In this document: in pieces, positions 36,637-45,882 of the stretch
How positions within the stretch are numbered: the first letter of the stretch is position 1
How the letters are laid out: each line of letters opens with the position of its first letter
Assembly (NCBI GenBank): GCA_027487835.1
Contig: JAIYCU010000037.1
Location: forward strand, 98,712 to 162,711
DNA length: 64,000 nt
Reading direction: 5' to 3'
Origin: Bacteroidota bacterium
GTDB lineage: Bacteria; Bacteroidota; Bacteroidia; UKL13-3
Translations under genes and position numbers: made by a program
The notes under the pieces: generated by a model
What the model saw: the letters and a program-made list of their open reading frames with translations, nothing else
What the model was told of the DNA's origin: nothing
Databases searched by the model: none

Positions 36637-38943
36637 TTGTCACTTCTTATATGTTTTTGTAGTTTGGTTAGCACTACTTCTTGGGGTCAAACCACCTATA
36701 AACTGCATGTACAGGTTGTAGATAGTCTTTCAGATGAGCCATTACAGGGTGCTACCATTGCTCTCTCAAAACATAGGCATTTGTGTTTTACAGATGCTAG
36801 TGGAAAAACTGTGATAGATTCACTGTTACAGACTAGCTATTGGTTGCATGTAAGCTATATCGGCTATCATCATATTGATGTAAACATCACTTTGCCTTAT
36901 AAGGGAGAACTGAAAATCTATTTATGTCCAGAATCACACCACTTGCATGAAACTACCATTCATGGAAAAGAAAGCAATTCAAATTTTACTAAGCGAAATA
37001 GTATGTTGTTGAATGCAGAAGAAATAAGCAAACGACAAGACCAAAACTTGGCAGCTATGTTAAAGGGATTTAATGGCGTTACCATGCTTAGTTCTGCTGG
37101 CAACGCAGCGAAGCCAGTAGTTAGGGGAATGCATGGCATTCGATTGACAACCTTGCAAGGGAATGCTCGGCTTGAGGGCCAGCAATGGGGGGAAGACCAT
37201 GGCCTAGAAGTTGATCCCTTTGCAGTTTCTCAAGTTGAGTTAATAAAAGGTGCAGCCACAGTGGAATATGGCCCTGAGGCCATTGGCGGGGTTATAAAAT
37301 TGTTGCCAAAAGATTGGAGAGATAGTGCAGGATTTGGAGGTTCAATTTCTTTGCAATCTCATACCAACAATAAACAAGGCGCTGCCAATTTATCCTTAGA
37401 AGCTAGGAGAAATCTTAAAGAAGCTTGGTTTGCTATAAAAGGAAATACAAGTTTTAGGAAGGCAGGTGACAGCAAATCTCCAAGTTATAATATTAGTAAT
37501 ACTGGCTTTGAAGAGTTTGCTGGAAAAGTAGATATGGCTTATTTGCGTAAGCACTTATTTGTAGAATTTAGCTTTAGTAATTTTCAAACAATTCAAGGGA
37601 TTTTTGCTGGTGCGCATTTAGGAAATCTCAATGATTTAAATTTAGCATTAAATGCAGACAAGCCCTTAATTATTGAGCCATTTACCTATCATGTAAAAAG
37701 ACCCTTTCAAAGGGTCAATCATACCCTTTTAAATGGAAAAATCACTTATGTATTTAGCCCTCGTAAAAAGTATACCTTAAACTATACCCAACAAGTGAAT
37801 AGGCGACAAGAGTATGATGCTGAATTTATTTATAATTCTGCCTTAAGAGATAGGCCTGCTATGGATTTGGAGGTTCAAACTTTTCAGGTAGAGCAAGCAT
37901 TTGAGTTAAAATTAAAGCACCATTTGTTTATTAAAATTGGCTCGAGTTCTCAATGGAAAAAAAATACTGAGGAAGGTTTACAGTTTATCATTCCTGCTTT
38001 TAACGCTTTTTCTCAAGCTGCTTATGCTTTGCTTAAACAGGATTTACCCAATGGATCCCTTTCATTTGGCTTAAGGTATGATGCAAGGTGGATAGAGGTG
38101 CCCAATTATAGGCGTTTTTCAACCCTATTATCCCATTATAGAAATTTTGGCGGTACTACGTTTATTGCCTCATGGCAACAGCAATTACCCAAAGAAATTT
38201 TACTAAGGGTAAATTTAAGTTCAGGCTTTAGGCCGCCAGCAGTTAATGAGTTATATAGTTATGGCTTACATTATGGCATTGCAAGCTTTGAGATGGGTAA
38301 TAATTCTATTGAGCCCGAACGTACATGGTTGGGCGATGTCAGTTTTAGGAAGCAAAAAGGAAATTGGTTTGGAGAGTTAAATGCATTTGCTCAGTATTAT
38401 AATGGCTTTATTTATAAAAGTCCTTTGTCTGACCCAATCTTAACTATCAGAGGTGCTTTTCCAGCTTTTGAGTTTAAGCAAAGCAATGGATTGTTTGCTG
38501 GTTACGAGTTTAGTTTGGCCTATCAACCTACCACAGGCTGGCAAAGTGCTGTGCAAGCAAGTTACCTGTATGCGCAAAATTTAAGCCAAAACCAGGCTTT
38601 TATTTTTATGCCAGCCAACAGAGCTTCTTGGTCGTTTGGGTATAAGGCAAAAAATTGGAAATCTTTTTTAGAACCTTATCTGTCAATGGAAACTCAGTGG
38701 GTAGCCCAACAAAAGCGCGTGCCCCAAAATATTGATTTTGCAGACCCTCCAGCTGCTTATCACTTAATTCATTTATCTGGAGGAGCAGCCCTCAATCCTT
38801 GGAAAAATGTAAATCCATTATACCTTAATTTTACTATTAATAACCTCCTTAATCAATCATATAGGGATTATCAAAGCAGGTATAGGTATTTTACAGCAGA
38901 TCCAGGGTTGAATTTTATTATTCGAATCACAATTAAATTTTAA
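36637..38943 (+). CDS. TonB-dependent outer-membrane receptor, probably for a metal
   Basis: The 768-residue product starts with an export signal (cut near WGQ), then a carboxypeptidase-regulatory-like domain (about residues 22-100), a plug (ISKRQDQNLAAMLKGFNGVTML ... GAATVEYGPEAIGG) and a 22-strand barrel ending in aromatic/basic IIRITIKF. His clusters HRHLCF and PESHHLHETTIHG precede the plug. No ATG is available: TTG 36637 is listed, but upstream in-frame CTG 36616 gives a more normal signal peptide (EKVIFRLSLLICF). Neighbouring His-rich proteins argue for zinc or a similar metal; this is inference. Confidence 0.85.
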   Translation: MSLLICFCSLVSTTSWGQTTYKLHVQVVDSLSDEPLQGATIALSKHRHLCFTDASGKTVIDSLLQTSYWLHVSYIGYHHIDVNITLPYKGELKIYLCPESHHLHETTIHGKESNSNFTKRNSMLLNAEEISKRQDQNLAAMLKGFNGVTMLSSAGNAAKPVVRGMHGIRLTTLQGNARLEGQQWGEDHGLEVDPFAVSQVELIKGAATVEYGPEAIGGVIKLLPKDWRDSAGFGGSISLQSHTNNKQGAANLSLEARRNLKEAWFAIKGNTSFRKAGDSKSPSYNISNTGFEEFAGKVDMAYLRKHLFVEFSFSNFQTIQGIFAGAHLGNLNDLNLALNADKPLIIEPFTYHVKRPFQRVNHTLLNGKITYVFSPRKKYTLNYTQQVNRRQEYDAEFIYNSALRDRPAMDLEVQTFQVEQAFELKLKHHLFIKIGSSSQWKKNTEEGLQFIIPAFNAFSQAAYALLKQDLPNGSLSFGLRYDARWIEVPNYRRFSTLLSHYRNFGGTTFIASWQQQLPKEILLRVNLSSGFRPPAVNELYSYGLHYGIASFEMGNNSIEPERTWLGDVSFRKQKGNWFGELNAFAQYYNGFIYKSPLSDPILTIRGAFPAFEFKQSNGLFAGYEFSLAYQPTTGWQSAVQASYLYAQNLSQNQAFIFMPANRASWSFGYKAKNWKSFLEPYLSMETQWVAQQKRVPQNIDFADPPAAYHLIHLSGGAALNPWKNVNPLYLNFTINNLLNQSYRDYQSRYRYFTADPGLNFIIRITIKF

Positions 38944-38952
38944 AAAACAATC

Positions 38953-39513
38953 ATGAAAAAGTTCACAATTATTTTTGGTTTTATTACTTTATTGGCATTA
39001 AACGCATGCAAAAAACATGATGATCATGAGGATCAAAATCATGACCACGAAAATGAATTAATTACAACAGTAAAATTGCATTTCATTGAATCGGGAAGCA
39101 ATGATACTTTATCCTTTTCTTGGCGTCAGCCTGCCGGGCCTGGGACTGCTATAACTATTGATACCATTCAACTGGTAGCAGGAAAAAACTATGCAGGATT
39201 TATTGAGTTTTTAGATGAGAGCAAAAACCCAGTTGTAAATGTTACAGCAGAAATTAAAGAAACTGCAAATGAACATCGAGTGGTTTATACAAGCACTACC
39301 ACTAGGGTTCAAACTACTATTACAGATGTAGATACCAATGTTCCAGCGATAGAGTTAGGATTAAGGTTTAATGTAGCAACCACAAGTATGGGGGCAGAAC
39401 TTGGCAGCTATCAAGTTGTGCTGAGGCATTATACGACTTCTTCTCCCAAAACTGGGGGCTTACAAAATGGCACAACAGATGCCGAGGTTAGTTTTCCATT
39501 AGTTATAAAGTAA
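38953..39513 (+). CDS. His-rich lipoprotein linked to the TonB receptor
   Basis: This 186-residue protein has a lipobox (LLALNAC, Cys about residue 19) followed by KKHDDHEDQNHDHENE, an obvious metal-binding linker. The rest is beta-rich and resembles Bacteroidota lipoproteins paired with TonB receptors. It starts 9 bases after the receptor stop. It probably delivers or senses the transported ion at the outer membrane. No enzyme motif is seen. Confidence 0.7.
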   Translation: MKKFTIIFGFITLLALNACKKHDDHEDQNHDHENELITTVKLHFIESGSNDTLSFSWRQPAGPGTAITIDTIQLVAGKNYAGFIEFLDESKNPVVNVTAEIKETANEHRVVYTSTTTRVQTTITDVDTNVPAIELGLRFNVATTSMGAELGSYQVVLRHYTTSSPKTGGLQNGTTDAEVSFPLVIK

Positions 39514-39527
39514 ATCTGTTTAGAAAT

Positions 39528-39563
39528 AAAGCCTGGTGCCATAAAAGGTGCCAGGCTTTTTTT
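39528..39563 (+). terminator. Terminator of the TonB-receptor locus
   Basis: AAAGCCTGG (39528-39536) pairs with CCAGGCTTT (39551-39559), with further inner pairing, followed by T's. A GGTTGAACC word follows directly at 39565. Confidence 0.87.
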
Positions 39564-39663
39564 GGGTTGAACCAACCTTCAATCCATGACATTTTCCCCT
39601 CATCAAATCGAGTTTGCCATTATTTGAGTTTGAATGTAATTTACGCCCTTAAAAAGATTTGAG

Positions 39664-41589
39664 ATGTTGAGAAATTTATTATTTTTATTTTCAGCCTTGG
39701 TGTTGATTAGTAGTTGCACAAACGATACAGAACAAACTGCAGCCCAAGCGCCCGTGATTCCCATGCAAGATTTTTTCCGTAATCCTACGAATGCCTATTT
39801 TGTGCTTTCACCCGATGGGAAAAAGATTGCCTTTACAAAGCCTGTAAACCAACGAATGAATATTTTTTGTACGGTAATTGGCTCTAAAGATACCATTCAG
39901 CTAACCAATTTTACCGATAGAGACGTGCAAGGATATTTTTGGAAAGGGGATAAAATAGTTTACATCAAAGACAAAGGGGGAGATGAAAATTTCCATTTAT
40001 ATGTAATTGGTTCAAACGGTTTGAACCAAAAGGATTTGACGCCGTTTGAAAAAGTAAATGTGCAAATTGTGGATGACTTGGTTGCACAAGAGAATGAATT
40101 GCTAATTGGCATGAATAAGGATAATCCTGAATTATTTGATGTCTATCATTTAGACCTACAATCAGGAAAAATAACACTTGAGGCACGTAACCCAGGTGGT
40201 GTTTCACAATGGCTTACCGACCATAATGGCAATTTACGCGTGGCGGTTCAAAGTGATGGTGTTAATAGTGTTATTTTATATCGAGAAAATAAGAATACGC
40301 CTTTTAAACAAGTGCTAAGAACAACTTTTAAGGAGGGTGTTCAGCCATTAATTTTCACTTTTGATAATAAAAATCTTTATGCCTTATCTAATCTTAACAG
40401 AGATAAATCTGCATTAATAAAATTTGATGTCGAAAACGGAAAGGAATTAGAAGTTCTATTCGAACATCCCGAAGTAGATATTGATGGAATTGAATATTCA
40501 AGACTTCGAAAGGTTTTAACAAGCGCAGATTATTCTACTTCAAAATCAGGACAACATTTCTTTGATCCAATTATTAAAGGTATTTATCAAGATTTAAAGA
40601 AAAAGTTGGGAGAGCAGGATGAAATTATATTAACAGGGCATAACCAAAATGAGGATTTATATTTAGTGAGAACCATGAGTGATAAAACACTTGGAACAAC
40701 CTATTTGTATAATACAAAGGATAAGTCGTTAATCAAAATTGCCGATCGCGCCCCTTGGCTCAAAAGAGAAGAAATGTGTGATATGAAACCAGTTTCCTAT
40801 AAGGCAAGTGATGGGCTTCAAATTAATGGCTACCTTACCATACCAAAAGGAGTTGATGCAAAAAATTTACCTGTAATAATTAATCCTCATGGCGGTCCTT
40901 GGGCTAGAGATGAGTGGGGATGGAATCCAGAAGTTCAATTTTTGGCCAATAGGGGATATGCGGTTTTACAAATAAATTTTAGGGGTTCTACGGGTTACGG
41001 AAGAAAGTTTTGGGAAGCAGGCTTTAAGCAATGGGGTAAAAAAATGCAAGACGATATAACTGATGGGGTAAATTGGTTAGTATCAGAAGGAATTGCTGAT
41101 CCTAAAAGAGTTGGCATTTATGGGGCAAGTTATGGCGGTTATGCCACACTTGCAGGAATTACCTATACGCCAAATTTATATGCCTGTGCGGTTGATTATG
41201 TGGGTGTAAGTAACCTATTTACTTTTATGAAAACTGTGCCACCTTATTGGCAACCCTTTATGCAAATGATGTACGAAATGGTTGGAGATCCTGTTAAAGA
41301 TTCTGTGCTTTTACATGAAGCTTCACCGGTATTTTTTGTAGATAAAATTAAGGTTCCTTTATTTATTGCACAAGGTGCAAATGACCCGCGTGTTAACAAA
41401 GCAGAAAGTGATCAGATTGTGGAAGCCTTAAAAAAGAGAGGCGTTAAAGTAGAATATATGGTTAAGGAAAATGAAGGTCACGGTTTTGGAAATGAAGAAA
41501 ATCAATTTGATTTTTATGGCGCAATGGAGAAGTTTTTAGCCAAACATTTAGGTGGCCGCATTACGCAATCCGCAACACAACCAGAATGA
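39664..41589 (+). CDS. S9 family (prolyl oligopeptidase-like) serine peptidase, lipoprotein
   Basis: This 641-residue protein has a lipobox (LVLISSC, Cys about residue 18), a beta-propeller domain (about residues 30-370) and an alpha/beta hydrolase domain. The nucleophile is in GASYGGYA, Asp in GANDPRVN and His in ENEGHGF. It probably trims peptides in the periplasm or at the outer membrane. The stop overlaps the ABC ATPase start by 4 bases. At 40007-40029 the coding sequence contains an 11-bp-arm palindrome. Confidence 0.93.
   Translation: MLRNLLFLFSALVLISSCTNDTEQTAAQAPVIPMQDFFRNPTNAYFVLSPDGKKIAFTKPVNQRMNIFCTVIGSKDTIQLTNFTDRDVQGYFWKGDKIVYIKDKGGDENFHLYVIGSNGLNQKDLTPFEKVNVQIVDDLVAQENELLIGMNKDNPELFDVYHLDLQSGKITLEARNPGGVSQWLTDHNGNLRVAVQSDGVNSVILYRENKNTPFKQVLRTTFKEGVQPLIFTFDNKNLYALSNLNRDKSALIKFDVENGKELEVLFEHPEVDIDGIEYSRLRKVLTSADYSTSKSGQHFFDPIIKGIYQDLKKKLGEQDEIILTGHNQNEDLYLVRTMSDKTLGTTYLYNTKDKSLIKIADRAPWLKREEMCDMKPVSYKASDGLQINGYLTIPKGVDAKNLPVIINPHGGPWARDEWGWNPEVQFLANRGYAVLQINFRGSTGYGRKFWEAGFKQWGKKMQDDITDGVNWLVSEGIADPKRVGIYGASYGGYATLAGITYTPNLYACAVDYVGVSNLFTFMKTVPPYWQPFMQMMYEMVGDPVKDSVLLHEASPVFFVDKIKVPLFIAQGANDPRVNKAESDQIVEALKKRGVKVEYMVKENEGHGFGNEENQFDFYGAMEKFLAKHLGGRITQSATQPE
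40007..40029. repeat. Palindrome made of two opposed GGTTCAAAC/GTTTGAACC words
   Basis: The arms at 40007-40017 and 40019-40029 are exact reverse complements around one G, inside the S9 peptidase gene, where they encode IGSNGLNQ. It is the only place where two copies of the window's recurrent word meet head to head. Confidence 0.75.
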
Positions 41590-42248
41590 TATCCCTTAGA
41601 AATATCCACAAAAGTTATGCAATAGGGGAGGCCCAAATGCATGTGCTTAAAGGAATCAATGTTGAAATTGAATCGGGTGAAATGGTTTCTATCATGGGCT
41701 CAAGTGGAAGTGGCAAATCTACCCTATTAAATATTTTGGGTATATTAGATAGTTACGACCAAGGTGAATACAAACTAGCTGGTGAAACCATAAAAAGCTT
41801 AAATGAAACCCATGCTGCCAAATTGCGCAATCAATTGATTGGATTTGTTTTTCAAAGCTTTAATCTTATTTCCTTTAAGAATGCAATGGAGAATGTAGCA
41901 CTTCCACTTTATTACCAAGATGTGAGCAGGAAAAAGCGCAATGTAATTGCAATGGAATATCTAGAAAAAGTGGGATTAAAAGATTGGGCCAATCATATGC
42001 CAAATCAATTAAGTGGTGGGCAAAAACAGCGGGTGGCCATAGCTAGGGCGCTTATAACCAAACCTCGAATTATACTAGCAGATGAGCCTACAGGAGCGCT
42101 CGATTCTCAAACCAGCTTGGAGGTAATGGATTTGTTGAATGACATTAACCAACAAGGGATAACAGTGGTTATTGTTACCCATGAACATGATATAGCAGAA
42201 ATGACCCAAAGAACCATTCGTTTGAAAGATGGCTTAATTATAAATTGA
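41586..42248 (+). CDS. ABC transporter ATP-binding protein (MacB/LolD type)
   Basis: This 220-residue ATPase has Walker A GSSGSGKST (about residues 38-46), Q-loop VFQSFNL, signature LSGGQKQRVAIARAL and Walker B IILADEPTGALD, all typical of the MacB/LolD/FtsE group. It powers the two permeases encoded next. Coupled to the peptidase gene by a 4-base overlap. Confidence 0.95.
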   Translation: MISLRNIHKSYAIGEAQMHVLKGINVEIESGEMVSIMGSSGSGKSTLLNILGILDSYDQGEYKLAGETIKSLNETHAAKLRNQLIGFVFQSFNLISFKNAMENVALPLYYQDVSRKKRNVIAMEYLEKVGLKDWANHMPNQLSGGQKQRVAIARALITKPRIILADEPTGALDSQTSLEVMDLLNDINQQGITVVIVTHEHDIAEMTQRTIRLKDGLIIN

Positions 42249-42249
42249 C

Positions 42250-43482
42250 ATGTTTGAAATTGACAAATGGCAGGAAATCTTCGCTAACATAAGTAAGAAT
42301 AAACTTAGAACATTTCTTACAGGCTTTAGCGTGAGTTGGGGTATATTTATGCTAATTGTTTTATTGGGAGCTGGTAATGGTTTAAGAAATGGGGTAGAAG
42401 CACAATTTAGCAGAGATGCTACTAATAGTATGTGGGTTAATGCTGGAAAGACCTCTTTGGCATTTGAAGGCTATCAACCCGGAAGAGAGATTAAATTTAC
42501 TAACGAGGATTTTGAATTGGTTCAAACCACCTATAAAAATTACGAACATATTAGCGCTCGTATGCACATGTGGGATATTAACCTTATCAGTTATAAAAGC
42601 AGGTATGGTAATTTTAATATGAAAGGAGTGCATCCAGGCATGGTGTTTCCTGAAAAAATTGAAGTAGTAAAAGGTAGATTTATTAATGATTTGGATATTG
42701 CTGAAACCAGAAAGGTAGCCTGTATCAGTAAGAAAATTGTTGAAGAATTATTTAAACAAGAAGAGCCGATAGGGAAAGAAATTAATATCAATGGCGTTTT
42801 GTTTAAGGTTATAGGTATATTTCATGATGATGGAGGCGATCAAGATAATCGCCGCACTTATGTGCCAGTTTCTACTACTCAAAAGGCATTTACAGGCACC
42901 AATAGAATAGATCAAATTGTGATGACCGTTGCCCAAGAAGACATGGAAAAAACGGATGCCATTACTGAGGATTTGAGAAATATATTGGCTGCTAAGCATC
43001 ATTTTGACCCAAAAGATCAAAAGGCCGTATTTCTTTGGAATAACCTAAAAGAATATCGTAAAATTATGGGTTTGATGGATGGCATTTCTATATTTATTTG
43101 GATTATTGGAATAGGAACTCTCATTGCAGGAATTGTAGGGGTTAGCAATATCATGATGATTGTAGTTAAGGAAAGAACCAATGAAATTGGAATAAGGAAA
43201 GCACTAGGTGCAAGCCCTAGAAGCATTGTTGCGCTTATTCTTCAAGAATCAATCTTTATAACCTCATTATTTGGCTATACAGGTTTGATTGCAGGCGTAT
43301 TTTTAGTTGAAGCTTTTCAAAAATTTGTACCAGATTCTGATTTTTTTAGTAAGCCTGAAGTGGAATTAAATGTAGCCTTACAAGCCATGTTATTATTAGT
43401 ACTAGCTGGATTGTTAGCGGGTTATTTTCCAGCAAGAAAGGCCGCAAAAGTTGAACCCATAGAAGCGTTAAGGGCAGATTAA
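42250..43482 (+). CDS. MacB-like ABC transporter permease (first)
   Basis: This 410-residue permease has one N-terminal helix (FLTGFSVSWGIFMLIVLLGAG), a large periplasmic MacB-PCD domain and three C-terminal helices of the FtsX domain with IVKERTNEIGIRKALGAS. It starts 1 base after the ATPase stop and shares its final stop base with the next start. Together with the second permease it could form a heterodimer for a mechanotransmission-type exporter. Confidence 0.93.
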   Translation: MFEIDKWQEIFANISKNKLRTFLTGFSVSWGIFMLIVLLGAGNGLRNGVEAQFSRDATNSMWVNAGKTSLAFEGYQPGREIKFTNEDFELVQTTYKNYEHISARMHMWDINLISYKSRYGNFNMKGVHPGMVFPEKIEVVKGRFINDLDIAETRKVACISKKIVEELFKQEEPIGKEININGVLFKVIGIFHDDGGDQDNRRTYVPVSTTQKAFTGTNRIDQIVMTVAQEDMEKTDAITEDLRNILAAKHHFDPKDQKAVFLWNNLKEYRKIMGLMDGISIFIWIIGIGTLIAGIVGVSNIMMIVVKERTNEIGIRKALGASPRSIVALILQESIFITSLFGYTGLIAGVFLVEAFQKFVPDSDFFSKPEVELNVALQAMLLLVLAGLLAGYFPARKAAKVEPIEALRAD

Positions 43483-44741
43483 TGAGAATAGACGGAGATA
43501 GGTTAAATGAGATTTGGCAAACCCTAAGCAAAAATAAGCTAAGGACATTCTTAACCGCATTTGGTGTTTTTTGGGGTATTTTTATGCTTGTAATTATGCT
43601 TGGTTCAGGCCAAGGATTGCAAAATGGCGTTACAAAATCTTTCAGCGGTAACGCAGTTAATGCGGTTTATTTATGGACGCAATCAACTTCAATTCCTTAT
43701 AAAGGCTTGCCACGCGGACGAAGTTTTGATTTCCACCAAGACGATATTCAAGCCATAAAGGATAATGTTCCAGAAATTGATGTTTTGGCACCCTCTGCTC
43801 AATTAGGCGGATATAGGGGAGAAAATAATGTTAGTAGAGGGGTTAAAACAGGTCCATTTGTAGTTAGAGGTGATTATCCTGAAAATAAATTTATTCAAAA
43901 TTTGAGCGTTGTAAAAGGAAGATATATCAATGAATTGGATATTAAGGAAAAGCGAAAAATTTGTGTAATTGCAGGCAGGGTTCAAGAGATTTTATTTGAT
44001 AAATCTGAAGACCCAATTAACCAATATATCCTAGTAAATGGCACTTATTTTAAAGTTGTAGGTACCATTGGTATTAATAAAGATGGAGAGAATGCAGAAG
44101 AAAAACTACAAACCATTTATGTTCCATTTACTACTTTTCAGCAAGCTTTTAATTGGGGTGGGAGAATAGGTTGGTTTAGCATAACGGCCAAACCAGCGTA
44201 TGAAGCTAGCATGGTAGAAGCTAAAGTGAAAACTATTCTTGCACAAAGGCATAAAATATCACCAGACGATCCCTATGCAGTTGGAAGTTGGAATATGGAA
44301 AAAGAATTTAGTAAAATTCAAGGATTGTTTGCAGGCATCAGTATGTTGGTGTGGGTAGTAGGCATTGGTACTTTGCTAGCAGGTGTTATTGGCGTAAGTA
44401 ATATTATGCTAATTATAGTGAAAGAGCGAACCAAAGAAATAGGTGTAAGAAGGGCAATTGGCGCAACTCCAGCGTCTATTATATCTCAAATTGTAGCAGA
44501 AAGTATCTTGTTAACCTCTTTAGCAGGTTATTTGGGTTTGGTGGTTGGGGTATTCTTAATGGAAGGCATTAGCAAGGCAATTGAAGGCGAGGAAACCGGT
44601 ATGTTTTATCAGCCTGGAGTAGAATTGCATGTTGCTATAAAGGCATTGATAATAGTGGTAATTTGTGGCGCATTGGCAGGCATAATTCCGGCAAGAAAAG
44701 CAATTTCTATAAAACCTGTTGAGGCTTTGCGTTACGAGTAA
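43482..44741 (+). CDS. MacB-like ABC transporter permease (second)
   Basis: This 419-residue permease has the same layout as the preceding protein (N-terminal helix FLTAFGVFWGIFMLVIMLGSG, periplasmic domain, FtsX helices with IVKERTKEIGVRRAIGATP). The start overlaps the upstream stop by one base (TAATG). The two permeases are clear paralogues from a tandem duplication. Confidence 0.93.
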   Translation: MRIDGDRLNEIWQTLSKNKLRTFLTAFGVFWGIFMLVIMLGSGQGLQNGVTKSFSGNAVNAVYLWTQSTSIPYKGLPRGRSFDFHQDDIQAIKDNVPEIDVLAPSAQLGGYRGENNVSRGVKTGPFVVRGDYPENKFIQNLSVVKGRYINELDIKEKRKICVIAGRVQEILFDKSEDPINQYILVNGTYFKVVGTIGINKDGENAEEKLQTIYVPFTTFQQAFNWGGRIGWFSITAKPAYEASMVEAKVKTILAQRHKISPDDPYAVGSWNMEKEFSKIQGLFAGISMLVWVVGIGTLLAGVIGVSNIMLIIVKERTKEIGVRRAIGATPASIISQIVAESILLTSLAGYLGLVVGVFLMEGISKAIEGEETGMFYQPGVELHVAIKALIIVVICGALAGIIPARKAISIKPVEALRYE

Positions 44742-44764
44742 AATAGTAAGGAAAAAAATTATAT

Positions 44765-45853
44765 ATGAAAAGTATCATTAGAATAGTTGTATTGGTAGCA
44801 CTGGCAATTTTATTTATTTACACCATTTGGTTCCTATATCAGAAATCAGAGAAAAAGCCAATAATTTATAATACAATAGCCCCTTTTAAGGCAAATATTG
44901 TGAAGAAAACAGTGGCAACTGGTGCAGTTATGCCAAGGCGTGAAGTGAATATAAAACCTCAGGTTTCAGGTATTATAGAAAAGCTATTTGTTGTGGCAGG
45001 CGAAAAAGTAAAAAAGGGAGATATGATTGCCCGCATTAGGATAATTCCTAATATGTTAAACCTGGCCAACGCAGAAAGTAGGTTGAACCGAGCGAAATTA
45101 GCTTATGATAATGCTAAGATTGATTTGGAAAGAAATCAGAAATTGTTTGAAAGCAAAATGATTGCCTATGCAGATTTTCAACAAATTCAATTGGCTTTTA
45201 ATAATGCAAATGAAGAATTAGATGCTGCAGAGAATAATATTCAATTAATTAAAGAGGGTGTTAGCAAAAGTTCTGGAAAAGCAACCAATACGATTGTAAG
45301 AAGCACAATAGATGGAATGGTGTTGGATGTGCCATTAAAAGAAGGAAGCAGCGTCATTGAAAGCAATACTTTTAATGAAGGCACTACCATTGCAACTATT
45401 GCAGATATGGGTGAAATGATTTTTGAGGGAAAGGTTGATGAAAGTGAAGTGGGCAAAATTAAACCGGGGATGAATTTGATTTTGACGGTTGGTGCAATTG
45501 ATGCAGATAAGTTTGATGCCATTCTAGAATACATTGCACCAAAGGGAGTGAAAGAAAATGGGGCGATACAATTTTTAATCAAAGCCCGTGTGAATTTAAA
45601 ATCGGATTTGTTTTTGAGAGCAGGTTATAGTGCCAATGCAGACATTGTGTTGGCGCATAAAGACAGTGTTTTAAGTATTCCTGAATCTGTATTGCAGTTT
45701 GATAAAGAGCAATCGTTTGTGGAGGTTGAAATAACGCCGCAAGTATTTGAAAAACGTCTTATTAAATTGGGTTTAAGTGATGGTATTAATATTGAAATTC
45801 TAGAAGGAATACAAGCAAACGATAAAGTTAAAGATCCTAACGTTGCGCCATAA
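44765..45853 (+). CDS. Periplasmic adaptor (MacA/HlyD-like membrane fusion protein)
   Basis: This 362-residue protein has one N-terminal helix (about residues 5-25), a biotinyl-lipoyl-like half (VNIKPQVSGIIEKLFVVAGEKVKKGD), a coiled-coil hairpin (about 85-150) and beta-barrel domains, the MacA layout. It bridges the permeases to an outer-membrane channel. No TolC-like gene is in the operon, so a channel from elsewhere must be used. Confidence 0.92.
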   Translation: MKSIIRIVVLVALAILFIYTIWFLYQKSEKKPIIYNTIAPFKANIVKKTVATGAVMPRREVNIKPQVSGIIEKLFVVAGEKVKKGDMIARIRIIPNMLNLANAESRLNRAKLAYDNAKIDLERNQKLFESKMIAYADFQQIQLAFNNANEELDAAENNIQLIKEGVSKSSGKATNTIVRSTIDGMVLDVPLKEGSSVIESNTFNEGTTIATIADMGEMIFEGKVDESEVGKIKPGMNLILTVGAIDADKFDAILEYIAPKGVKENGAIQFLIKARVNLKSDLFLRAGYSANADIVLAHKDSVLSIPESVLQFDKEQSFVEVEITPQVFEKRLIKLGLSDGINIEILEGIQANDKVKDPNVAP

Positions 45854-45882
45854 ACCCTATATTTGGGTTAAGCAAAAACGCC

